This document shows positions 1 to 5,808 of a stretch of 5,964 nucleotides of DNA, piece by piece. Source of the DNA: Alphaproteobacteria bacterium (GTDB lineage Bacteria; Pseudomonadota; Alphaproteobacteria; Rhizobiales; Rhizobiaceae); the NCBI GenBank assembly GCA_017308345.1, contig JAFKFE010000399.1, positions 1-5,964 on the forward strand. Reading direction: 5' to 3'. Numbering within the stretch: the first letter of the stretch is position 1; each line of letters starts with the position of its first letter. A program made the translations under genes and the position numbers. A model generated the notes under the pieces. It was not told the DNA's origin and made no database searches. It was given only the letters and a program-made list of their open reading frames with translations.

Positions 1-323
1 CGCCGCTCGTCCTCGGCGACATGGCCGAATGGGAAGCCTATCGCTGGCGGCTCGACGATATGTTTTCGGCCGAGGGCGTTCCGCTCAACATCTAGTTGGA
101 GGCTTCCAATACGCTGGCGCTACTTGGTCTTGTAGCCGCAGGGCTCGGCGTGACTATCTATCCCGAGAGCCTCATCAACTTTCTCGGACGCAATGTCGAG
201 GTCCGGCCAATCCTGCATCCGGTCTTTCGCACTCAGACGGTGCTCGTATGGAAGCGCACCAATCGCGCCAAGGCGGTGCTGAACTTCGTCGACGTGGCCA
301 AGCACCTGCCGACACGCGGATGA
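1..323 (+). pseudogene. LysR-type regulator, C-terminal fragment with in-frame amber stop
   Basis: Reading from base 3 gives 30 codons (PLVLGDMAEWEAYRWRLDDM at the start), a TAG at 93-95, then 75 more codons in the same frame to a TGA at 321-323. Residues on both sides read as one continuous effector-binding domain of a LysR-type transcriptional regulator: the part after the stop carries the typical late segment LVAAGLGVTIYPESL, followed by strands ending in RPILHPVFRTQTVLVWKR. In these regulators this half-domain binds the inducer and cannot work without the N-terminal DNA-binding helix-turn-helix, so the TTG at 96 is very unlikely to be a real start. The most economical reading is a gene inactivated by a single base change (for example CAG to TAG), with its 5' part left of the window. 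A sequencing error at 93-95 is the main alternative. The family is secure; the regulated genes and inducer are unknown. Confidence 0.8.
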
Positions 324-470
324 TCGTAATCAGCTGGGCACCGGATTACATGCAAATTGACTTGAGATGCCTATGCCGCCGGATCGCAGCTCGCATAAGC
401 GCCTCGCATGCCAAGGGATCGCTCGCGAAAACATTGTGCTGCCGAGCCAAAAGCTCGCGATTCATTGCAT

Positions 471-494
471 GGATAACCGAAAAAGCGGTTATCC
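471..494. repeat. Palindrome A (perfect 9-bp arms, 6-base centre)
   Basis: GGATAACCG (471-479) and CGGTTATCC (486-494) are perfect reverse complements around the centre AAAAAG. The core ATAACCG-N6-CGGTTAT at 473-492 recurs at 535-554 with the same 6-base spacing. As DNA this has the form of a site for a dimeric regulator; as RNA it would be a short hairpin. No T-run follows, so it is not a standard terminator. The binding factor, if any, is unknown. Confidence 0.7.
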
Positions 495-530
495 CGGGGA
501 TCGCTTTCTAAGCCGCAACCACGTTCAAGG

Positions 531-558
531 GGTCATAACCGCAAATGCGGTTATGACC
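531..558. repeat. Palindrome B (perfect 13-bp arms, 2-base centre)
   Basis: GGTCATAACCGCA (531-543) and TGCGGTTATGACC (546-558) are perfect reverse complements around AA. The inner 20 bases (535-554) match palindrome A at 18 of 20 positions, and the two centres lie 62 bp apart, close to six helical turns. An outer ACGTT/AACGT pair (521-525 and 562-566) could lengthen the stem across an internal loop. It could be a second operator for the same factor or another copy of a dispersed short palindromic repeat. It is not followed by a T-run. Confidence 0.75.
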
Positions 559-871
559 GGAAACGTCAAGACTGCCACTCGACGAGAGACCAAACGGCCG
601 TCCTTGGGCTCTATGTCGCCTCCAGCGGCAGCTGGTGCCCTGCTCTCGGCCTGGGTTGCATGGAAACGTCGCAGCGGCGTAACAATGGCTGGTGGGCAAC
701 TATCCAGGCCGAGCGGGAAGGCGGCTGGCATGCTCCCAACCCGCTAACGGCTCGAAACCTCGACATGGGCCGCTATCGGCATGGAGTGACGATCGCCAAG
801 CCTCCACACAAGAGGCCAGCGCAGAAGAATCAGCCCTTTTCTCCGTGTTGCCGGACCAAGGACATCAATCT

Positions 872-900
872 TTGAAGTTTAACTCGGTCAAAGTTGTAAA
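872..900 (+). promoter_or_regulatory. Weak sigma-70-like promoter candidate
   Basis: TTGAAG (872-877) and TGTAAA (895-900) each match the sigma-70 consensus at four of six positions and are 17 bases apart. It points rightward towards the creatinase gene, but about 490 bases upstream, and it overlaps the end of the opposing Tat-leader frame. Such pairs arise often by chance, so this is only a candidate. Confidence 0.15.
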
Positions 901-1004
901 GCTCGTGCCCCGCCTATAAGCTGCAGCGGCGAGATGACGGTCCGAACCGCGGAAATCGCGCCTCCCAGCTTCAGCAAATTCCTTCTGATAAAGTCATTGC
1001 TCAT
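888..1004 (-). pseudogene. Tat signal peptide stump of a lost exported protein
   Basis: On the minus strand, an ATG at 1004-1002 preceded by a good ribosome-binding site (GGGAG, then five bases) opens a 38-codon frame ending in TGA at 890-888. The peptide is a textbook twin-arginine leader: a short polar start, then IRRNLLK (Arg7, Arg8, Lys12), a weakly hydrophobic stretch beginning LGGAISAV, and an A-x-A cleavage motif (Ala33-Arg34-Ala35). Only three residues follow before the stop. Tat leaders of this type are common on ABC substrate-binding proteins and periplasmic oxidoreductases of rhizobia, but nothing of the mature part is left, so the product cannot be named. Arg21 inside the hydrophobic stretch is unusual and fits loss of constraint. 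I found no continuation of a mature protein in the other minus-strand frames downstream. It could instead be a real small secreted peptide, but a beheaded gene is more likely. Confidence 0.55.
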
Positions 1005-1390
1005 TCCAACTCCCACTGGGTTTTGATTCTGCTATCCGGTGATCGGCTCAAATCCGGTTTGTATACCGCTATCGTAAACCGATTTTCTTGATCTGACAGC
1101 CGAGCATCTCGAGGCCAAGCGACTTGGCTGACGGCTCGGGTAAGCAAACTTTACGCGGTTCAACTGAAGCCAATCTTGATGGTGATCGGCAGCGTGGGAG
1201 GGCCAACTGGGCGTGGTACGCAGCGGTCAAGGTCCTCCGAACCAGACTTCCGCTTCTTTCGCTGCGTTCCGAACGGATGCGATTAGCAACAGTAATTGGC
1301 GGATATCGACTTCTAATTTCCCGTGCCTCGGCCGCCTCCGTATTGTCCGAAGCGAGCTTGATCATCCCTTTTCGCGGTACGGAGGACACA
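1005..1390. other. Leader region upstream of creatinase
   Basis: No protein of known family is encoded here. The creatinase frame stays open back to an ATG at 1124, but those 89 extra codons have no counterpart in creatinases, and the strong ribosome-binding site lies just before 1391. An imperfect inverted repeat sits at 1050-1085. A TCTAAT hexamer at 1312-1317 resembles a -10 element about 75 bases before the creatinase start, but no matching -35 is visible at normal spacing, so a promoter dependent on an activator is possible. The creatinase promoter should lie in this stretch or just upstream of it. Confidence 0.45.
1050..1085. repeat. Imperfect inverted repeat between divergent starts
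   Basis: AAATCCGGTTT (1050-1060) faces AAACCGATTT (1076-1085), pairing fully except for one bulged C, across a 15-base loop that contains GTATAC. It lies 46 to 81 bases upstream of the minus-strand Tat-leader start and roughly 310-340 bases upstream of creatinase, so it could be an operator in the old divergent promoter region. The match is modest and may be chance. Confidence 0.3.
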
Positions 1391-2626
1391 ATGAACATCT
1401 ACGCCAAGGGCATGCCGAACGAACTATTGCGGCTGCAGAACATGCACAATGGCCAGAAGGTTGTCCCGACCTTCAGCGCCGCCGAAATGACACGCCGTCA
1501 GGACGGCCTGCGCAAGATCCTGGCCGAGCTGAGGCTCGACGGCGCCATCCTCACCTCCTACCACAACATCTGCTATTTCTCGGATTTCCTGTATTGCTAC
1601 TTTGGCCGACGCTACGCCTTCGTGGTGACGGACAAGAAGGCGGTTTCCATTTCCGCCGGCATCGATGCGGGCCAGCCCTGGCGCCGCACCTTCGGCGACA
1701 ACATCACCTATACCGACTGGCAGCGCGACAACTACTTCCATGCTCTCCAGCAACAGTTGCCGGGCGCAAAGCGTCTTGGCATCGAGTTCGATCATGTCAA
1801 TCTCGACCTGCGCAATCTGCTGCAGGATGCCTTTCCGGGCGTTGAATTCGTCGATATCGGCGCACCGTCCATGTGGCTGCGCACCATTAAATCGGCAGAG
1901 GAAATCGCGCTGATCAAGGAAGGCGCTCGCACCGCCGATATCGGTGGCGGAGCCATCCGCAACGCCATCCGCGAGGGCGTTCCCGAATATGAGGTGGCGC
2001 TGACGGGTACCCAGACCATGGTTCGCCACATCGCCAAGACCTTCCCCCATGCAGAGTTGATGGACACCTGGGTCTGGTTCCAGTCCGGCGTGAACACGGA
2101 CGGCGCCCACAATCCGGTGACATCCCGCAAGGTAGAGAAGGGCGATATTCTTTCGCTGAACTGCTTTCCGATGATCTCCGGCTACTACACCGCGCTGGAA
2201 CGCACGCTGTTCCTCGATCATGCCAGCGACGAGCACCTGCGCATCTGGGAAATCAACTGCAAGGTGCACCGGCGCGGGCTGGAACTGCTGCGGCCGGGCG
2301 CGCGCTGCGGCGACGTGGCGACGGAGCTGAACGACATCTACCGCAGCCATGACCTGCTCGGCTACCGATCGTTCGGCTACGGGCACTCCTTCGGCGTGCT
2401 GTCGCACTATTACGGCCGCGAGGCGGGCGTGGAGCTGCGCGAAGACATCAATACCGTGCTGCAACCCGGCATGGTGGTTTCGATGGAACCGATGGTGACG
2501 CTGCCGGAAGGCATGCCCGGCGCCGGCGGCTATCGCGAGCACGACATCCTGGTCATCACCGAAGACGGCGCCGAGAACATCACGAAATTCCCGTTCGGCC
2601 CGGAACACAACATCGTCAAGGCCTGA
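1391..2626 (+). CDS. Creatinase (creatine amidinohydrolase)
   Basis: This 411-residue cytoplasmic enzyme should hydrolyse creatine to sarcosine and urea (EC 3.5.3.3). From memory of the Pseudomonas putida protein it aligns along its whole length (about 404 residues there) with very high identity. The shared blocks include TSYHN (55-59), QPWRR (95-99), TDWQRDNYF (108-116), NTDGAHNPVT (235-244), GYYTALERT (264-272), YGHSFG (330-335) and GGYREHDIL (379-387). The residues known to act in the P. putida enzyme are all present: Phe71 and Arg73 (substrate carboxylate), His240 (general acid/base), Glu270 and Glu366 (guanidinium group) and Arg343. It has the M24 'pita-bread' fold but works without metal. 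The start at 1391 is chosen because GGAGGA (1381-1386) lies four bases ahead of it and the protein from there fits the family length; an in-frame ATG at 1124 would add 89 unrelated residues. A terminator follows at 2640-2677. Closely related guanidino acids are possible substrates. Confidence 0.93.
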   Translation: MNIYAKGMPNELLRLQNMHNGQKVVPTFSAAEMTRRQDGLRKILAELRLDGAILTSYHNICYFSDFLYCYFGRRYAFVVTDKKAVSISAGIDAGQPWRRTFGDNITYTDWQRDNYFHALQQQLPGAKRLGIEFDHVNLDLRNLLQDAFPGVEFVDIGAPSMWLRTIKSAEEIALIKEGARTADIGGGAIRNAIREGVPEYEVALTGTQTMVRHIAKTFPHAELMDTWVWFQSGVNTDGAHNPVTSRKVEKGDILSLNCFPMISGYYTALERTLFLDHASDEHLRIWEINCKVHRRGLELLRPGARCGDVATELNDIYRSHDLLGYRSFGYGHSFGVLSHYYGREAGVELREDINTVLQPGMVVSMEPMVTLPEGMPGAGGYREHDILVITEDGAENITKFPFGPEHNIVKA

Positions 2627-2639
2627 TTGCGGGTCAAAG

Positions 2640-2677
2640 TGCAAGCTGGCCTCGGCACAAGCCGAGGCCCGCTTGCA
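2640..2677 (+). terminator. Rho-independent terminator after creatinase
   Basis: TGCAAGC-T-GGCCTCGGC (2640-2656) pairs with GCCGAGGCC-C-GCTTGCA (2661-2677) around the loop ACAA, giving 16 base pairs and a single T/C mismatch. It is followed by TTTGTT (2678-2683). It begins 14 bases past the creatinase stop. The T-tract is short and broken, but stem strength and position support termination, which would separate creatinase transcription from the downstream regulator. Confidence 0.75.
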
Positions 2678-2705
2678 TTTGTTCGGAAACGGGTGATCCT
2701 ATGGG

Positions 2706-2728
2706 CGCAACATGCGCTCATAGTTGCG
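2706..2728. promoter_or_regulatory. 6-N11-6 dyad, candidate LysR-type operator
   Basis: CGCAAC (2706-2711) and GTTGCG (2723-2728) are perfect reverse complements separated by exactly 11 bases, the spacing typical of LysR-type recognition dyads, although the usual T and A at the inner ends are replaced by C and G. A nested CTATG/CATAG pair (2699-2703 and 2719-2723) and GCGCA/TGCGC pair (2705-2709 and 2713-2717) add symmetry. It ends just before the ribosome-binding site of the regulator gene, so negative autoregulation would be natural. Confidence 0.4.
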
Positions 2729-2741
2729 TCAGGGACCATCG

Positions 2742-3635
2742 ATGCGCAGCATTCCCACCGATCTGCTTCGAGCCTTCGTCACCATCATCGACCTGCGCGG
2801 CTATACGCGGGCCGGCGAGCAGCTTGGCCGCACGCAGCCCGCGATCAGCCTGCAGATGAAGAAACTGCAGGACCTTCTCGGTGTCTCGCTGTTTGCGAAG
2901 GAAGGTGGCACGCAGCTAACCGAACAGGGTGAGCTGGTGGCCGGCTATGCACGCCAGATCCTGGCGCTCAACGACGAGATGATGCTCAAGCTTTCCAGCC
3001 GCGAAAGCACCGGGAAGCTGCGGCTCGGCATTCCCAACGATTATGCCGACCACTTCCTGCCTAGGTTGATGGCAAGCTTCGCGCGGGACGGCGCCGATAT
3101 CACCTTCGATGTGGTCTGCGATATTTCGCACAACCTTCTGGAAGGCATGCGCAAGGGTCAGTACGACATCGTCGTGGCGATGACGCCGGACGGCCCTTCC
3201 GAGGGCGCATTCATGACCTGGAAGGAGCAACTGGCCTGGGTGGGTGCCGCCGAGCGTGGCGACGTGCTCGCGGGCAACCAAGAAAAAGGTCCGCTACGCA
3301 TCGTCTGCTATCCGGAAGGCTGCCTCTACCGACGCAACATGCTGACGGCATTGCAGAGGGACGGACGCAGGTTCGAGATCGTCTACACAAGCCCCAGCCT
3401 GTCGGGCCTGGAGGCGGCGGTAGGGGCTGGTTTCGGCATGACCGTCCTTGCGCGCCGCATCGTGCCGTCCGCGCTACGCGTCGTCGAGCCAGCGGCGCAT
3501 CTGCCTCGGCTGGCCGATGTCGTGGTGGGCATATATGTCAGCGCAGACCGAAAGCGATCGGCCGTCGCGCGCAGCTTCGCGGCGCGCTTTGCCGATATGT
3601 TCGTGGCGAGCGATTCCGGCGCGCTCGCCGGTTAG
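2742..3635 (+). CDS. LysR-type transcriptional regulator
   Basis: A complete 297-residue DNA-binding regulator of the usual LysR-family length. The N-terminal winged helix-turn-helix spans about residues 4-62, with the recognition segment around TRAGEQLGRTQPAISLQMKK (22-41) and the customary LG..LF end (46-51). An effector-binding domain starts near residue 92 (GKLRLGIPNDYADHFLPRL), a form resembling the LrhA/PecT-like subgroup, and includes the late GLEAAVGAGFGMTVLARR segment. ATG 2742 is preferred because AGGGA (2731-2735) is well placed; a TTG at 2724 is possible but falls inside the upstream dyad. The gene is on the same strand as creatinase, after a terminator, and converges with the importer genes. 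It plausibly controls creatinase, the importer or itself, but the inducer cannot be read from the sequence. It is a different protein from the broken regulator at the left edge. Confidence 0.92.
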   Translation: MRSIPTDLLRAFVTIIDLRGYTRAGEQLGRTQPAISLQMKKLQDLLGVSLFAKEGGTQLTEQGELVAGYARQILALNDEMMLKLSSRESTGKLRLGIPNDYADHFLPRLMASFARDGADITFDVVCDISHNLLEGMRKGQYDIVVAMTPDGPSEGAFMTWKEQLAWVGAAERGDVLAGNQEKGPLRIVCYPEGCLYRRNMLTALQRDGRRFEIVYTSPSLSGLEAAVGAGFGMTVLARRIVPSALRVVEPAAHLPRLADVVVGIYVSADRKRSAVARSFAARFADMFVASDSGALAG

Positions 3636-3758
3636 CCAAGACTTGAAAGCGCACCCGGCGCGATCGGGAACGACCTCGCTCCGTCAAGAAGCGGCGGTCC
3701 AAGACTCGCCCCGCCGTCACCCGATCACGCGAGCAGTTAGCACAAAGGCAAACGGCGA
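3636..3758. other. Convergent intergenic gap without a clear terminator
   Basis: The regulator and the importer operon end towards each other here, 123 bases apart. A bidirectional terminator would be expected, but I see no strong stem followed by a T-run on either strand, only a weak CCCG/CGGG pair near 3655-3669. Termination may be Rho-dependent, or the transcripts may overlap. Confidence 0.4.
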
Positions 3759-4568
3759 TTACCCGGCGCGGCGACGCGTCAAGAACGCCAGGGCGAAAAA
3801 CAGGATGACCGACAGCGCCAGAAGCAGCGTGGCGGCCGCCATGATGGTCGGATTGATCTGGTCGCGTATGCCTGAGAACATCTGCACCGGCAGCGTGCGC
3901 TGCTCGGCCGCTGTCATGAACAGGGCGACGACCACTTCGTCGAAGGAGGTCGCGAAAGCGAAGATCGCTCCCGATACCACCCCCGGCATGATGTTCGGCA
4001 ACGTCACGCGGAAGAACGCCGAAGTAGGCGGCGCGCCGAGGCTCAAGGCTGCCCGCGTGAGGTTGGTGTCGTAGGTCGACAGCGTCGCGGTCACCGTGAT
4101 GACCACGAAGGGCGTGGCGAGCGCCGTGTGGGCCAGCACAAGGCCGGATCGCGTGTTGGTCAGGCCGAACTGGCCGAAGAACAGGTAGCTGCCGACAGCG
4201 ACGATCACGATCGGCACGATCATCGGCGAGATCAGCAGCGCCATGACGAGCCGCCGCGCCGGAAAATCAGGGCGCGAAATGCCGAGCGCCGCCAGGGTGC
4301 CGAGCGTCGTCGCCAATATTGTCGTGGCCACCGCCGCCACCGCGCTGTTGAAGATGGCCGTCATCCAGCGCGCGTTGCCGAAGAAGTCCTCGTACCAGCG
4401 CAGCGAATATTCCCGCACGGGCAAGGTGAAGAACGGGTCCTTGGAAAATGACAGCGGCACGATGATGAACAGCGGAGCGATCAGGAACAAGAGGACCGCG
4501 ACCGCCAGCATGACGACGAGAGTTCGAAGCAGGCGTTCGGAAGGCGTTGCGTAAGAAGGCAGCCACAT
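3759..4568 (-). CDS. ABC importer permease, PotC-like
   Basis: A 269-residue inner-membrane permease of a spermidine/putrescine-type ABC importer, close in length to E. coli PotC. Its hydrophobic segments are one near residues 14-39, then several from about 70 to 198 and a last one near 240-264. The cytoplasmic EAA loop that docks on the ATPase is clear at about 170-198 (LTRAALSLGAPPTSAFFRV, with the conserved Gly178, then LP at 190-191). The ATG at 4568 follows the stop of the upstream permease by four bases, so the two are surely co-transcribed and probably translationally coupled; only a weak GGA-type ribosome-binding site precedes it. It is the last gene of the operon. The substrate cannot be read from the permease: polyamines, betaines, opines and other small amines are handled by this family, and creatine is a guess from the neighbour. 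Confidence 0.9.
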   Translation of the reverse strand: MWLPSYATPSERLLRTLVVMLAVAVLLFLIAPLFIIVPLSFSKDPFFTLPVREYSLRWYEDFFGNARWMTAIFNSAVAAVATTILATTLGTLAALGISRPDFPARRLVMALLISPMIVPIVIVAVGSYLFFGQFGLTNTRSGLVLAHTALATPFVVITVTATLSTYDTNLTRAALSLGAPPTSAFFRVTLPNIMPGVVSGAIFAFATSFDEVVVALFMTAAEQRTLPVQMFSGIRDQINPTIMAAATLLLALSVILFFALAFLTRRRAG

Positions 4569-4572
4569 GGCG

Positions 4573-5805
4573 TCATCCGAGCTTGATCTTGTCCGCGCCG
4601 ACGAGGCGGAGGAACAACAGGTAGATGGCGAGCGTCACGATCAGCAGCACGACACCGAGGCTGGCGGCCAGGCCCCAGTTGAGGTCGCGGTTGATGTAGA
4701 CGGAGATGAAGTTCGACACCATCTGGTCGCGCGGGCCGCCCACCAGCGCCGGGGTGATGTAGTAGCCGAGCGACAGGATGAAGGTCATCAGGCAGCCCGC
4801 CACAACGCCGGGCAAGGTCTGCGGAGCATAGACCCGCCAGAAGGCCGAGGACGGCCCGGCGCCGAGCGAGCGGGCGGCGCGCAGCTGCGTGGCAGGGATG
4901 GCACGCATGACGCTGTAGATCGGCAGGATGGTGAAGGGCAGCTGTATATGCGTCATCGCGGTGACGGTGCCGAAGCGGGTGAAGATAAGCTGAAGCTGTT
5001 CGTCGGTCAGGTGCAGGCCGAGCAGTATGTCGTTGATGATGCCGTCCGACTGCAGCAGCACCACCCATGCGGTGGTGCGCACCAGCAGCGACGTCCATAG
5101 CGGCAGGAGCACCATAAGCATCATGATGCCAGCGATTGCCCGGGGCGCAATGGTCAGCACATAGGCAACGGGATAGCCCAGAAGCAGCGTGAACAGGGTC
5201 ACCAAACCGGCCACGAACAGCGTGCGCCCCAGCACGTCGAGGAAGATCGCCTGGTCGCCATGGACAAGCGCGATGGAGCCGTCCGGGCCCTGCCTCAGAT
5301 CGAGCGCAGTCAACAGGTAATACGGCGTAACGGGAGCGCCGTCACGCTTGATGACGGCCCATGTTTCCGGCGAGGCCCACTCCTGTCCAAGCTGGACGAA
5401 CTTCTCCTTGTAGGGTCCACCGTTCGACCTCTCCACCATCCTGGCAGCCGCCAGAACGCGGCTTCGCATGCCGGAAATCTCGTAGTTCAATCTTTTGCCC
5501 AGCAGGGCCGCGGTGCTGTTGTCTTTGGCGACCTTCAGATCCTCGGCCAGCGCGGCGTAGACGGGCTCGTCCGGCGCGGATTTGCCGTCCCAGTCCTGCA
5601 GCGCTACCAGCGTGCGCGGCAGCACCACGCGCGTTTCTGGATTCGCGACCGCCGTGACCAGCAGGTAGAGGATGGGGGCGACGAAGGCGTCCGCGAGCAA
5701 GACAAGCAGCGGCAGCGCGAGCGAGAAGGCCGATCGCCGCGCCGGCCTGGCCGCCCGGCGCACGGCCATGAAGATGTTGATGCGATCGATGTCCACGTCG
5801 GTCAT
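4573..5805 (-). CDS. ABC importer permease, PotB-like, with large insert
   Basis: A 410-residue inner-membrane permease, partner of the PotC-like protein. Membrane helix 1 is at about 28-53. It is followed by a hydrophilic region of about 140 residues (55-194), rich in Ala, Lys, Glu and Arg and probably periplasmic, before helix 2 at about 196-216; further helices follow to residue 404. The EAA loop lies at about 307-335 (LRAARSLGAGPSSAFWRV, conserved Gly315, then LPGVV). E. coli PotB is under 300 residues, so the extra length is essentially this insert; I believe permeases near 400 residues with such an insert recur in rhizobial polyamine-type importers. The ATG at 5805 is preceded by GGAGG at eight bases, lying inside the end of the ATPase gene, whose stop is only three bases upstream. 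Co-transcription is clear; the substrate is unknown. Confidence 0.9.
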   Translation of the reverse strand: MTDVDIDRINIFMAVRRAARPARRSAFSLALPLLVLLADAFVAPILYLLVTAVANPETRVVLPRTLVALQDWDGKSAPDEPVYAALAEDLKVAKDNSTAALLGKRLNYEISGMRSRVLAAARMVERSNGGPYKEKFVQLGQEWASPETWAVIKRDGAPVTPYYLLTALDLRQGPDGSIALVHGDQAIFLDVLGRTLFVAGLVTLFTLLLGYPVAYVLTIAPRAIAGIMMLMVLLPLWTSLLVRTTAWVVLLQSDGIINDILLGLHLTDEQLQLIFTRFGTVTAMTHIQLPFTILPIYSVMRAIPATQLRAARSLGAGPSSAFWRVYAPQTLPGVVAGCLMTFILSLGYYITPALVGGPRDQMVSNFISVYINRDLNWGLAASLGVVLLIVTLAIYLLFLRLVGADKIKLG

Positions 5806-5808
5806 GAC

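Larger units (their letters stand above)
324..887. other. Gene-poor stretch, no supportable coding region
   Basis: No frame on either strand gives a recognisable protein here; the open frames are short, lack convincing ribosome-binding sites and resemble no family I know. Its most definite content is the pair of palindromes at 471-494 and 531-558, listed separately. Smaller items are a direct repeat of GCTCGCGA (about 421-428 and 453-460) and a weak promoter-like pair near 872-900. The region begins right after a decayed regulator and ends at a truncated Tat-leader reading frame, so it may be eroded former coding DNA, but no homology is left that I can name. Confidence 0.5.

Noticed and set aside
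96..323. Short separate gene starting at TTG 96
   Set aside because: It would be only the second half of a LysR effector domain; the in-frame upstream codons belong to the same domain, so an interrupted gene is a better explanation.
29..511. 160-codon plus-strand frame running through the LysR fragment and beyond
   Set aside because: It overlaps the recognisable LysR frame out of phase, and its product is Arg/Ser-rich with no family resemblance.
471..558. Palindromes A and B as rho-independent terminators
   Set aside because: Neither is followed by a run of T on either strand, and the nearest upstream gene ends about 150 bases earlier.
367..747. 126-codon plus-strand frame spanning both palindromes
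   Set aside because: No ribosome-binding site, no recognisable motif, and it runs through both palindromes, which makes coding unlikely.
1124..1390. N-terminal extension of creatinase from the ATG at 1124 (500 residues in total)
   Set aside because: The 89 extra residues have no creatinase counterpart and no good ribosome-binding site was seen for that ATG, whereas GGAGGA sits four bases before 1391 and gives a protein of normal family length.
1391..2626. M24-family DMSP lyase (DddP) or Xaa-Pro aminopeptidase as an alternative identity
   Set aside because: The protein matches creatinase specifically along its whole length and has the creatinase substrate residues Phe71, Arg73, His240, Glu270, Arg343 and Glu366.
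1424..2644. Long 406-codon open frame on the minus strand opposite creatinase
   Set aside because: It is the antisense shadow of a GC-rich gene, with a composition and sequence unlike any family; the plus-strand creatinase is unmistakable.
4567..5100. 177-codon plus-strand frame opposite the PotB-like permease
   Set aside because: Low-complexity His/Gln/Arg/Gly-rich product, a shadow of the permease reading frame.
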